A program made the translations under genes and the position numbers. From Candidatus Halobeggiatoa sp. HSG11 (lineage in GTDB: Bacteria; Pseudomonadota; Gammaproteobacteria; Beggiatoales; Beggiatoaceae), in contig JAUCGL010000036.1 of NCBI GenBank assembly GCA_030378105.1, positions 1 to 33,951 of the forward strand: a stretch of 33,951 nt of DNA, given 5' to 3'. Below, piece by piece: positions 22,597 through 30,400 of this stretch (position 1 is the stretch's first letter; each line of letters begins with the position of its first letter). Below the pieces are notes generated by a model. It was given only the letters and a program-made list of their open reading frames with translations, did no database searches and had not been told where the DNA came from.

Positions 22597-22697
22597 GATA
22601 ATGAAAGTGAACAGGCCCAAAAATCACGAGTACAACGAGCTTGAGCAACAAAGCTTTGGACTGGGCCAATTGTGAAGTGAAAGTATTGTTTTTCCAT
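22597..22697 (-). pseudogene. Duplicated 5' fragment of cmr2
   Basis: About 100 bases matching the start of cmr2 (21830-21930) at roughly nine positions in ten. It encodes MEKQYFHFTIGPVQSFVAQA identically, then diverges (R21 kept, R22 to C) and leaves the cmr2 frame after about 30 codons; the hybrid frame ends at 22572 after 41 codons. It brackets the Doc pair as a direct repeat with the real cmr2 start. Confidence 0.9.
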
Positions 22698-22702
22698 AAT
22701 AT

Positions 22703-23839
22703 TTATATGATATTTGTCCTTGTACTAAATCGATCTAAAAATTTATGTATCACTTTCCAATCCACATTATGGGGTATTTGATTGGCATTATGTCCACTTT
22801 TAATTTCTATACGATCTGAACTTGGTAAAAAACTAGATGGTAATAGGAATTGAATTGCAGCATAACTATTATCAGGAAATTGATGTAAATGTATAAACAG
22901 TGGAGAAGCTCGTCGTCCACGTTCTTTTCCTATAGGTTTAACATCTACTTTTTTACCAGATGACAAATAATAGTTATGTGGTAATCCAAATATTACTCTT
23001 CTGGGATGTTCACTAACTCTAATCCCTTTTGAAACATCATAAGCCAAATCATGATCATCTTGAAATTCTATTTTTTTACTTTTAAAACTGCGATAAGTAT
23101 TCATTTCATTACCTATATCATTCAATATATTTTGAACTTTTTCCTTTTTTCCTTTTATCATTGAAATATCTATACGACTTTTCTCAGAAAAAGCAGTAAA
23201 AGGTGGCAAATCACAGGGTAAATTTTTACATAATTTTATTAATATCTCTTTATATTCTTCAGTATTTTCAGGTATTTTATATTTGTCATAACCTGTCAAA
23301 CTTTTAATAGAGACTGAACCAAATCCTCTACGTGACCTACTACCTAAACTACCCATTAAACCAAATAAAAGTAATGTTTTAACTATACTTTCATCTATAT
23401 CTTTACGAAAACATAATTTAATAGTGAATGTTTTTTCTGCTGGTAGTGCTGAACGTTGATAAATTACCTGCCCTTGTTGTCGTGTATAAAGCCCTTGTCC
23501 TAATAAATAAATATATCCATTTTGATTCTGTAAAGGATATTGATTTATTAAATTTTCAGGCTGCAATGGTGTTACATTAGAAATTACTTGCAACAAAAAA
23601 ACTCCCTGTCCTCCTTTTCCATCAATTTCAGACGAACCAAACAAACGGCATTCTTCTTCATGCAATTCTTTTAAAGAATCTTCCACATTTGTTCCAAAAA
23701 ATCCCCCCCAATTCAACGCTCGCCACCAAAACCGTAATGCACCCTTAATAGAAGGTGGTCGAATACTTGTTGCTTTTTGCTCTGCATCACCAATAAACAT
23801 TGGAGTAACAATCTGATAAGTTGCTTTAAGAGTTTTCAT
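22703..23839 (-). CDS. cmr1: Cmr1, crRNA 3'-end subunit of the type III-B complex
   Basis: A 378-residue RAMP protein. Cmr1 signs are the N-terminal ATYQIVTPMFIGDAEQ, the strongly conserved RPPSIKGALRFWWRAL (27-42), ECRLFGSSE and LGSRSRRGFGSVSI. The start at 23839 (MKTLKATYQ) fits the family; a TTG frame seven codons earlier overlaps the protease gene and adds an unconserved stretch. It is followed by the cmr2 fragment and Doc module, not directly by cmr2. Confidence 0.93.
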   Translation of the reverse strand: MKTLKATYQIVTPMFIGDAEQKATSIRPPSIKGALRFWWRALNWGGFFGTNVEDSLKELHEEECRLFGSSEIDGKGGQGVFLLQVISNVTPLQPENLINQYPLQNQNGYIYLLGQGLYTRQQGQVIYQRSALPAEKTFTIKLCFRKDIDESIVKTLLLFGLMGSLGSRSRRGFGSVSIKSLTGYDKYKIPENTEEYKEILIKLCKNLPCDLPPFTAFSEKSRIDISMIKGKKEKVQNILNDIGNEMNTYRSFKSKKIEFQDDHDLAYDVSKGIRVSEHPRRVIFGLPHNYYLSSGKKVDVKPIGKERGRRASPLFIHLHQFPDNSYAAIQFLLPSSFLPSSDRIEIKSGHNANQIPHNVDWKVIHKFLDRFSTRTNII

Positions 23840-23849
23840 ATTTAATAAA

Positions 23850-24230
23850 TTATTTAACAATAACAGCCGGAATGTTAGGACTATTTGGATTAACAGTAAC
23901 CGTGTTATCTCGTGGAGAAATAACTAAATCCATATCTTCTAGTGGGATTGCTCCCATTAACACAGTATCCCCTAAAACTAAAGCCCCTGTGTAACAAGTA
24001 CGGCCTAAATAGTTAATTTTAATTGGCCCAGCATAAGGAACTAAATGTGATTTTGAATCAGCAGTGGTCACTTCACGTTGTTCAGTTTCTTCTAATTTTA
24101 GTTGAATTGCAATATGTTCAGGAATACAAAGAGTTATTGCACCGGTATCCACTATCGCAGTGACTTTAATCGAATTAAGATTCGGTTGAGCTGGATTACT
24201 CAGTTGTAAGTCAGTGTTAATAATACCCAT
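23850..24230 (-). CDS. Retropepsin-like aspartic protease (clan AA)
   Basis: A 126-residue single-domain protein. The catalytic triad DTGA (Asp28-Thr29-Gly30) is followed by LCIPEHIAIQLKL, a central TADS...VPYAGPIKI and the C-terminal LGDTVLMGAIPLEDMDLVI, the pattern of small bacterial retropepsin-like proteases that work as dimers. ATG 24230 is used because it begins just after the hepT stop (4-base gap). It lies in the cas operon between HepT and Cmr1. I know of no established role for this family in type III CRISPR, so it may be a passenger or an accessory factor. Confidence 0.8.
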   Translation of the reverse strand: MGIINTDLQLSNPAQPNLNSIKVTAIVDTGAITLCIPEHIAIQLKLEETEQREVTTADSKSHLVPYAGPIKINYLGRTCYTGALVLGDTVLMGAIPLEDMDLVISPRDNTVTVNPNSPNIPAVIVK

Positions 24231-24234
24231 TTTA

Positions 24235-24651
24235 TCAAAAATCCTCAAATGATTTATTTAAAAAATCTACAGTAAATTGATATTCCTGTTTGCGTACAAT
24301 AGCAAAAACAATGTCATCAGAAACATTCATATATTCATGGACAACCGTATTTCTGAAACCAATAGTTTTATCCCACTGTATTTTTTCAACCTCACTAATA
24401 ATATTAAGTTGCTGTAATAATTGAAAAACATCATAAGCTGAAACAGGGATAACTTGCTGTTTAATTTTTAATAAATGTTTAGCTTTACCAATTGAGTTTT
24501 CAATTAATACTTGTAACGCATGGATAATTCCCAATTTTTCCATATAAGAAAAAGTATCTCCCATTTCCAACCTTTGTCTAGCTTCATCCAAAACACCTTG
24601 ATGTAAACGACACATCTTTTCCGTTTCAGCTTGATAAAGTTCTATTTTCAT
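24235..24651 (-). CDS. hepT: HepT-family RNase toxin
   Basis: A 138-residue helical protein with the HEPN-type catalytic motif R-x4-H-x-Y: Arg100, His105 and Tyr107 in RNTVVHEYM. HepT toxins are RNases or tRNA-targeting toxins neutralised by AMP-addition by MntA. The gene overlaps mntA by 26 bases, the standard arrangement with the antitoxin first. Confidence 0.9.
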   Translation of the reverse strand: MKIELYQAETEKMCRLHQGVLDEARQRLEMGDTFSYMEKLGIIHALQVLIENSIGKAKHLLKIKQQVIPVSAYDVFQLLQQLNIISEVEKIQWDKTIGFRNTVVHEYMNVSDDIVFAIVRKQEYQFTVDFLNKSFEDF

Positions 24652-25015
24652 GTTGTAATCGCCAATAAAAATCTGCTTCTAATGACCAAACTCGTTTATA
24701 AAATAAATATAATTCCAGTGAATCATCACCTTTTAACACAATATGCTCCGCTACCACCGAAGACATTAACGATAATGAAGCAGATCGTAGGTCAACTATA
24801 TCTATCTTATCGGTTTTTAGTAATTGAGCTAATTTTTGACGCAATTGTTCTTTTTGGATAAAACGTTCATTTATTGATGAATTATGAAACCAAATTGCAA
24901 AATCCCAATCACTTTGTGGATTAACCATTCCATTTGCACGACTGCCGAACAACAAAGCAAAAGTTATATATGATTTTTGGGCAAAAAAAAGTTTCAACGA
25001 TTTTGAATAAGACAT
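24626..25015 (-). CDS. mntA: MntA-family nucleotidyltransferase antitoxin
   Basis: A 129-residue minimal nucleotidyltransferase. The motif GS-x10-D-x-D is exact: Gly24-Ser25, Asp36 and Asp38 in SDWDFA; a further metal-site acid is in KIDIVDL (Asp72/Asp75). It would add AMP groups to HepT Tyr107 and block it. It begins one base after the stop of the upstream membrane protein gene, so it is read within the cas operon. Confidence 0.92.
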   Translation of the reverse strand: MSYSKSLKLFFAQKSYITFALLFGSRANGMVNPQSDWDFAIWFHNSSINERFIQKEQLRQKLAQLLKTDKIDIVDLRSASLSLMSSVVAEHIVLKGDDSLELYLFYKRVWSLEADFYWRLQHENRTLSS

Positions 25016-25432
25016 TTAAAATATAAAAAATACCCAAGATAACCCAACAATTAGCGGAAACATGAACAATACCCATATTTGCCTAAATCTAATTGGATGC
25101 TTTTTTACTTTAAGTTCAAAATTAATACCGTGTTCTGCAAAAAATTTTCTGATTTCAAGATCAAGTTCATTTACCGTTTCACTATGCCTTTTCATAGATT
25201 TATGATCTTCAAACCCTATTAAAAACCAAAGTGCTGCTATTACTATTCCGATAATTGGTACAATTGAAATAAAATTTTTCGATAATGTTTCTAAATGAGT
25301 GAAAAAGAAACCAAATATTGCTAATTCCAATGTAAGAAACCAATTAAAACGATTCCAAATTCTGCTTGAATATTCTGTTAATGCCAACATTCGTACTTCA
25401 TAATAATGTACAAGTTCTGCTAATTGTTTCAT
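25016..25432 (-). CDS. Small membrane protein in the cas operon
   Basis: A 138-residue protein with predicted membrane helices near 30-47, 56-73 and 119-137 and a charged middle loop (74-112). The N-terminus (YYEVRMLALTEYSSRIWNRFNWF) is amphipathic. I do not recognise the family with confidence. It lies 28 bases after the AAA-Csx3 gene and abuts mntA. Given the membrane CARF protein in the same operon, it could be a partner in membrane-directed defence, but this is only inference. Confidence 0.7.
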   Translation of the reverse strand: MKQLAELVHYYEVRMLALTEYSSRIWNRFNWFLTLELAIFGFFFTHLETLSKNFISIVPIIGIVIAALWFLIGFEDHKSMKRHSETVNELDLEIRKFFAEHGINFELKVKKHPIRFRQIWVLFMFPLIVGLSWVFFIF

Positions 25433-25460
25433 AATCTTTTACAAATTAAAATTTGTACTC

Positions 25461-26372
25461 CTACTCTAGTAGCTCACCAATTGAATATTTATCACCATGT
25501 GCAATGGCAACAACATATTTGGCTAATTTGGGGTCATAACAGGCAATCGCTTGATATAAATGGCTTAATTTATGAGCAAATACCATCGCTACGGGCAAAG
25601 TAGCCGGGCCATTAATTTTTATAATCTCGCCACCAGCAATATCACCATTTTCAATAAGTTGCTCAAGGCGTTGTTCTACATCTTTAACTATTTCATTATT
25701 TTGGGCAGATTTTTTACCAAAACCAATTTTTAATTCATTATTATCTTTTAGTTCAATGTTAAAAGTTGTAGTATCTTTATTCATATTTTTTATATAAGTT
25801 GGTGTCATCTCTACAATAATTTTAGCTAATTGTTTAACGGTTGGACGTTCTTTTGCGGAATCATCTTCACGATCTAAATAATGGATTGAACCTCTGTAGA
25901 TATTGTCATTTTCAAGCTTAAGAATTGTATCCTCTGTTCCATGATAATCACTATGCAACTCGGCAATTATTTGTAAATTAAGGTGTTTAGAAAAATTACG
26001 CCATACATCTAGCTCGTCCATATTACCAGCTATTAAGATTATATGAGTAGCATGTTTACAGATAATTATATTATCATCAGTAATTTTTCCTCCAATATCT
26101 ATTAATGTTAAAGGTTCTCTGCAATTTTTTACATCATCAGATACTCGTTTAACAAAACTATCAGTAAATTCACCTTTATAATCACGCTTTAAAGTTTCAG
26201 CATTTTTTGGGTCACAACTAACGGCTTCATAATGCCAACATCCTTCACCATCAGGACATGCAGTTATAACATATGGATAGGGAGTATTTGGTATAGCTCT
26301 GATTGCTTGTTTAAGACCTTCTCGTAAGCATGATTTGCCTGAATGTGGTGGGCCGCCAAGAACTATTTTCAT
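25461..26372 (-). CDS. csx3: P-loop/AAA-Csx3 fusion, probable cyclic oligoadenylate ring nuclease
   Basis: A 303-residue fusion. Residues 1-195 are a P-loop ATPase-like domain with Walker A GPPHSGKS at 7-14 and a hydrophobic strand ending in LIDIGG (90-95). Residues about 202-303 are a Csx3 domain: EIIKINGPATLPVAMVFAH, SHLYQAIACYDPKLAKYVVAIAHGDKYSIGELL, with conserved His267/His271, Asp280 and His292 candidates. Csx3 (Crn3) proteins bind and cleave cyclic tetra-adenylate, switching off type III effectors, and fusions to an AAA-type domain are known. It is the first gene of the operon, preceded by operator-like palindromes and a possible promoter. Confidence 0.85.
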   Translation of the reverse strand: MKIVLGGPPHSGKSCLREGLKQAIRAIPNTPYPYVITACPDGEGCWHYEAVSCDPKNAETLKRDYKGEFTDSFVKRVSDDVKNCREPLTLIDIGGKITDDNIIICKHATHIILIAGNMDELDVWRNFSKHLNLQIIAELHSDYHGTEDTILKLENDNIYRGSIHYLDREDDSAKERPTVKQLAKIIVEMTPTYIKNMNKDTTTFNIELKDNNELKIGFGKKSAQNNEIVKDVEQRLEQLIENGDIAGGEIIKINGPATLPVAMVFAHKLSHLYQAIACYDPKLAKYVVAIAHGDKYSIGELLE

Positions 26373-26401
26373 TTTGAATTATGATTGCAATTTAAATTTT
26401 A

Positions 26402-26430
26402 AGCCTACCATCATGATATAAACAAGTCAA
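26402..26430 (-). promoter_or_regulatory. Possible cas operon promoter
   Basis: On the minus strand TTGACT (26430-26425), a 17-base spacer and TAGGCT (26407-26402). The -35 box is good, the -10 box poor, which would suit a promoter that needs an activator. It points at csx3, whose ATG is at 26372. Confidence 0.45.
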
Positions 26431-26435
26431 TCCGG

Positions 26436-26486
26436 TTTAACAGATTGTAAAGCGATAATGTTAGATTTTACAAAATGTAAAACGAT
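26436..26486. promoter_or_regulatory. Pair of operator-like palindromes upstream of the cas operon
   Basis: Two 21-base sites, 26436-26456 and 26466-26486, match at 17 of 21 positions and both end AAAGCGAT or AAAACGAT. Each is a dyad: TTTTACA-AAA-TGTAAAA in the right site and TTTAACA-GAT-TGTAAAG in the left one. They start exactly 30 bases apart, so they face the same side of the DNA helix, and end 5 bases upstream of the putative -35 box. This is the layout of an activator or repressor binding pair. Confidence 0.6.
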
Positions 26487-26515
26487 ATGTTAAATGGTGG
26501 TTATGAAATAGGCAT

Positions 26516-26553
26516 AAAAAAAGCCCCAAGTCTATGTGACAAGGGGCTTTTTT
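26516..26553 (-). terminator. Strong intrinsic terminator between CRISPR array 2 and the cas operon
   Basis: AAAAAAAGCCCC (26516-26527), a 15-base loop and GGGGCTTTTTT (26543-26553). It has T-runs on both strands, so it is bidirectional. On the minus strand it would end the array 2 transcript before the cas operon promoter region. Confidence 0.85.
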
Positions 26554-26554
26554 C

Positions 26555-26577
26555 GTTTCAACTGTCTAATCGGCGAA
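26555..26577 (-). repeat. Truncated terminal CRISPR repeat
   Basis: GTTTCAACTGTC followed by TAATCGGCGAA matches the first two-thirds of the array repeat. It breaks off where the inverted repeat element at 26581 begins, so it is probably the old leader-distal end of array 2, split from it by that insertion. Confidence 0.75.
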
Positions 26578-26580
26578 TAA

Positions 26581-26730
26581 TTGTCAGAATCAGGATTTTC
26601 AGAATTTGAGGATTTGCAGGATAAAACCTAAAATAAAACCTTGATTGTTAAATATATAAGAAATATTTGGGATTATTATGGTTTTTAATCCTGAAAATCC
26701 TTAAATTCTGTGAATCCTGATTCTGACAAT
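26581..26730. repeat. TCAGAATCAGG-family inverted repeat, largest copy
   Basis: Left arm TTGTCAGAATCAGGATTTTC onward, right arm ending GAATCCTGATTCTGACAA (about 26685-26729). The arms are about 45 bases and nearly complementary, with an AT-rich centre of about 60 bases. It lacks a reading frame and fits a non-autonomous palindromic element inserted between CRISPR repeats. Confidence 0.85.
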
Positions 26731-26733
26731 GAA

Positions 26734-26983
26734 GTTTAATTGCCTGATCGGCGAACTTCCATGAAAGATATATGGCTATACAAATGGCAAACAAAGGTAA
26801 TCCTAGTTTCAATCACCTAAACGGTGAACCTTCATGAAAGAGAAGACACGGGTTGTGTTACAAACTGTGAACGAAGGTTTCAATTGCCTGATCGGCGAAC
26901 TTCCATGAAAGAAGAACAACCTGAGATTGACGACAACCAAGACTCTGAGTTTCAATTGCCTGACCGGCGAACTTCCATGAAAG
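26734..26983 (-). CRISPR. CRISPR array 2 (four repeats, three spacers)
   Basis: Repeats at 26734-26767 (one base shorter), 26806-26840, 26877-26911 and 26949-26983; spacers of 38, 36 and 37 bases at 26768-26805, 26841-26876 and 26912-26948. The repeat family is the same as in array 1. The leader is to the right, so transcription is on the minus strand and the crRNA handle is AUUGAAAC for most units. The second repeat has a changed stem (CACC/GGTG) that keeps base pairing. Confidence 0.95.
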
Positions 26984-27108
26984 AGCGGGTTATTTCCCAC
27001 TTTTAAAATCAACAACTTATTATATTTACTTTGTTAAAGAACATAATGCCACTTCATTAATTATGAGGATAACAAACAAGATTTTATTTGTCAAATATTT
27101 TTTAGTCT
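26984..27108 (-). promoter_or_regulatory. CRISPR leader 2 with promoter
   Basis: Nearly identical to leader 1 (13854-13980) for about 125 bases. On the minus strand TTGACA (27094-27089), a 17-base spacer and TATCCT (27071-27066) make a promoter that points into array 2, with the start expected about 75 bases before the first repeat. Confidence 0.85.
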
Positions 27109-27146
27109 GAATCAGGATTCACAGGATTATAGAATTTTCAGGATAG
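27108..27146 (+). repeat. TCAGAATCAGG-family dispersed repeat, half copy
   Basis: CTGAATCAGGATTCACAGG followed by ATTATAGAATTTTCAGGATA matches one arm of the elements at 4336, 13571 and 26581. It starts exactly where similarity between the two CRISPR leaders ends. Confidence 0.7.
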
Positions 27147-27237
27147 TTTGTTAAGCCATTTTGGGGTTTATTAATTGCCTTAACCGAAAAGCTATGTAGG
27201 TCTTGCTTAAGTGAAACATACCCCGATTAATATATAC

Positions 27238-27308
27238 TGTTTCGCTGAAAAATTAATTAGTTCACGGAATATGAACGTTCCGTGAACATCATGAAATTTC
27301 TGTTTTAA
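27238..27308 (+). repeat. Dispersed non-coding element, copy 3 (short), with perfect hairpin
   Basis: Matches 4525-4590 closely (CTGTTTCGCTGA, AATTAGTTCACGGAATATG). At 27260-27287 it holds a perfect 10-base stem, GTTCACGGAA and TTCCGTGAAC, around TATGAACG. The 27147-27416 gap otherwise contains a short CRISPR-repeat-like remnant (ATTGCCTTAACCGAAAAG near 27173) and AT-rich sequence. Confidence 0.7.
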
Positions 27309-27416
27309 ATACATTGCCAACGAAGACATTGGGAATGTAAAATAATGATTTAATTAGTTAAATGGTTTTGACTTTCATTAACAATTAATAATTAACCATT
27401 CACAATTATCTATAAC

Positions 27417-30400
27417 CTACTGAAAATGATTCATTAAGTTATTAGAATCAATTGTAGACTTCTTCATTTCTTTGTGATGCAAATTAGGATGCCGATGATG
27501 ACGGCGTTCAGAATGATGTACCAAGCCAGTTCCAGCTGGAATCAAACGGCCAACAATAACATTCTCTTTTAAACCTCGCAATTCATCACAACGACCATTA
27601 ACAGAAGCATCCGTCAACACCCTAGTTGTTTCTTGGAAAGAAGCTGCTGAAATAAAAGATTCCGTAGCAAGTGATGCTTTAGTTATACCCAATAATTGTG
27701 GTTCCCAAGTTGCAAGTCTCAGGTTGGCATTATTAGCAATTTCATTCTCTTCTATAAGTTTAGATCGCTCTACCATTTCACCGGGCAATAAATGAGTCTC
27801 ACCAGGATCAATAACAACAATCTTCCGCAACATTTGCCGTACAATCACTTCAATATGCTTGTCATTTATTTTAACACCTTGTAAACGATAAACTTCTTGC
27901 ACTTCATTAACAATATAATTAGCTAACGCAGTAACTCCTAACAAGCGTAATATGTCATGTGAATTAGGAGCTCCATCAACAATTTCTTCACCTTTTTCAA
28001 CATGTTGCCCTTCATAAACATTAATATGCCGCCATTTAGAAATAGGTATTTCTTCAACTTCACCTTCTGAATCAGTAATCAAAATTTTCTGTTTAGTTCT
28101 GGTATCTTTACCAAATGTGATAATTCCAGTCTGTTCAGCCAATATAGAAGGTTCTTTCGGAATTCTTGCTTCAAACAAATCAGCAACTCGTGGTAAACCA
28201 CCAGTTATATCCCTTGTTTTAGTTGATTCTTGCTGCAAACGAGCCACTATATCACCTACTTTAACCCATGTACCATCTTCAACGTTAATCACAGCACCAG
28301 GTGGTAGAGTATAAGTAGCTGGCATTTCAGTACCAACAATATTAACATTATTGCCTTGTTCATCAACTAACTTAACAGTTGGTCGCATATCTTTAGCATG
28401 AGAAGGTCGTAATTTAGGGTCCATGACAACAATACTACTTAAACCAGTCATTTCATCAACTTCTCGACTAACAGTTATACCTTCAATAACATCAACAAAT
28501 TGAGTTTGACCGGCCACTTCGGTTATTATTGGGAAAGTATGTGGGTCCCAACTAGCTACCATCTGTCCAACTGCAATATTTTCACCTTCTTGAACGTTTA
28601 ATACCGCTCCATAAGGAACTTTATAACGCTCTCTTTCCAAACCGAATTCATCCAAAATACTTACTTCACCAGAACGAGACACAGCAATATGACGGATAGT
28701 ACCATCATCAGCTTGTTGTGGTAATAGTTTAAGATTATCAAACTTGGTAGTTCCTTTAGATTTAACTTCAATCTGACTAACCGCAGCAGCTCGAGAAGCA
28801 GCACCACCAATATGGAAAGTCCGCATAGTTAACTGAGTACCCGGCTCACCAATAGATTGAGCTGCAACAACTCCAACTGCTTCCCCAAGATTGACTATTT
28901 GTCCACGCCCTAAGTCACGTCCATAACATTTAGAACAGATACCATATTTGGATTCACAGGTTATTGGAGAACGAACATTGATACGATCAACACCTTCTTG
29001 CTCAAGACGTTCAACCCATTCTTCATCTAATAAAGTTCCAGCTTTAACTATTGGAGCTGCAACTCCACGTTTAAATACATTTTCTGCCACTACACGTCCC
29101 AAAACTCTATCACATAAAGGTTCTACAACATCTCCACCTTCAATCAAAGGAGTCATTTCTAAACCACGATGAGTTTGGCAGTCATACTCTAAAATAACCA
29201 TGTCTTGGGCAACATCAACCAAACGTCTAGTTAAATAACCAGAGTTAGCAGTTTTCAAAGCCGTATCAGCAAGCCCTTTTCTTGCTCCATGAGTGGAAAT
29301 AAAATACTGTAATACGTCTAAACCTTCACGGAAATTTGCTGTAATCGGAGTTTCAATAATGGAACCATCTGGTTTAGCCATCAAACCACGCATAGCAGCT
29401 AATTGACGAATCTGAGCTTGTGAACCACGAGCTCCAGAATCAGCCATCATGTAAATAGAGTTAAAAGACTCCTGAGCAACTTCTTTGTTATCAGCATCTA
29501 AAACTGTATCATGCCCTAATTGTTCCATCATGGCATTAGTTAATTTATCATTGGTATGTGACCAAATATCAATAACTTTGTTATAACGCTCTCCATGAGT
29601 TATTAGGCCAGATGCATATTGCTCCTCTATTTCCCCAACCTCATTTTTAGCAGCTTCAATAATTTTAGGTTTATCATCCGGAACCACCATATCTTCAACA
29701 CCAATGGAAATTCCAGCTTTAGTTGCATAAGAAAAGCCCATCTTCATTAGCTTATCAGCAAAAATAACGGTCTTTTTCAGCTCTAATTTTCGATAGCAGA
29801 CATTGATTAATTTAGAAATAGCTTTTTTAGTTAAATTACGGTTAAGTAATTCAAATGGCAAACCAACTGGCAAGATTTCATAAATCAAAGCTCTACCTAC
29901 GACAGTTTCCACTCTTATAACAGAAGTAGTTTCAACTGGTTCGGCTGTACCAATCAAAGTTTTTAAAGTTGAAGCTGGTTTCTCAATAATAGTTTCTTCT
30001 AAACGTACTGTTACTTTAGCGTTTAATTCTACAATTTGGTTTTGATAAGCTCTATGTAGTTCATTTAAATCAGCAAAGAACATTCCTTCACCACGAGACC
30101 CAATTTTTTCCCGAGTCATGGAATACAAACCTAATACTACGTCTTGAGAAGGTACAATAATTGGTTCACCATTGGCAGGCGACAATACATTGGTAGAAGC
30201 CATCATTAGAGTACGAGCTTCTAATTGGGCCTCAATCGCCAATGGTACATGGACAGCCATTTGGTCACCATCAAAGTCAGCATTAAAAGCGGTACACACC
30301 AACGGATGTAACTGAATAGCTTTACCTTCAATCAAAATTGGTTCAAATGCTTGAATACCCAAACGATGTAAAGTTGGAGCCCGATTAAGCAACACTGGAT

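Noticed and set aside
26809-27015. Frames on both strands across array 2 and its leader
   Set aside because: They are translations of CRISPR repeats and spacers, with repeated FHGSSPIRQL or QLPDRRTSMKE units, not genes.
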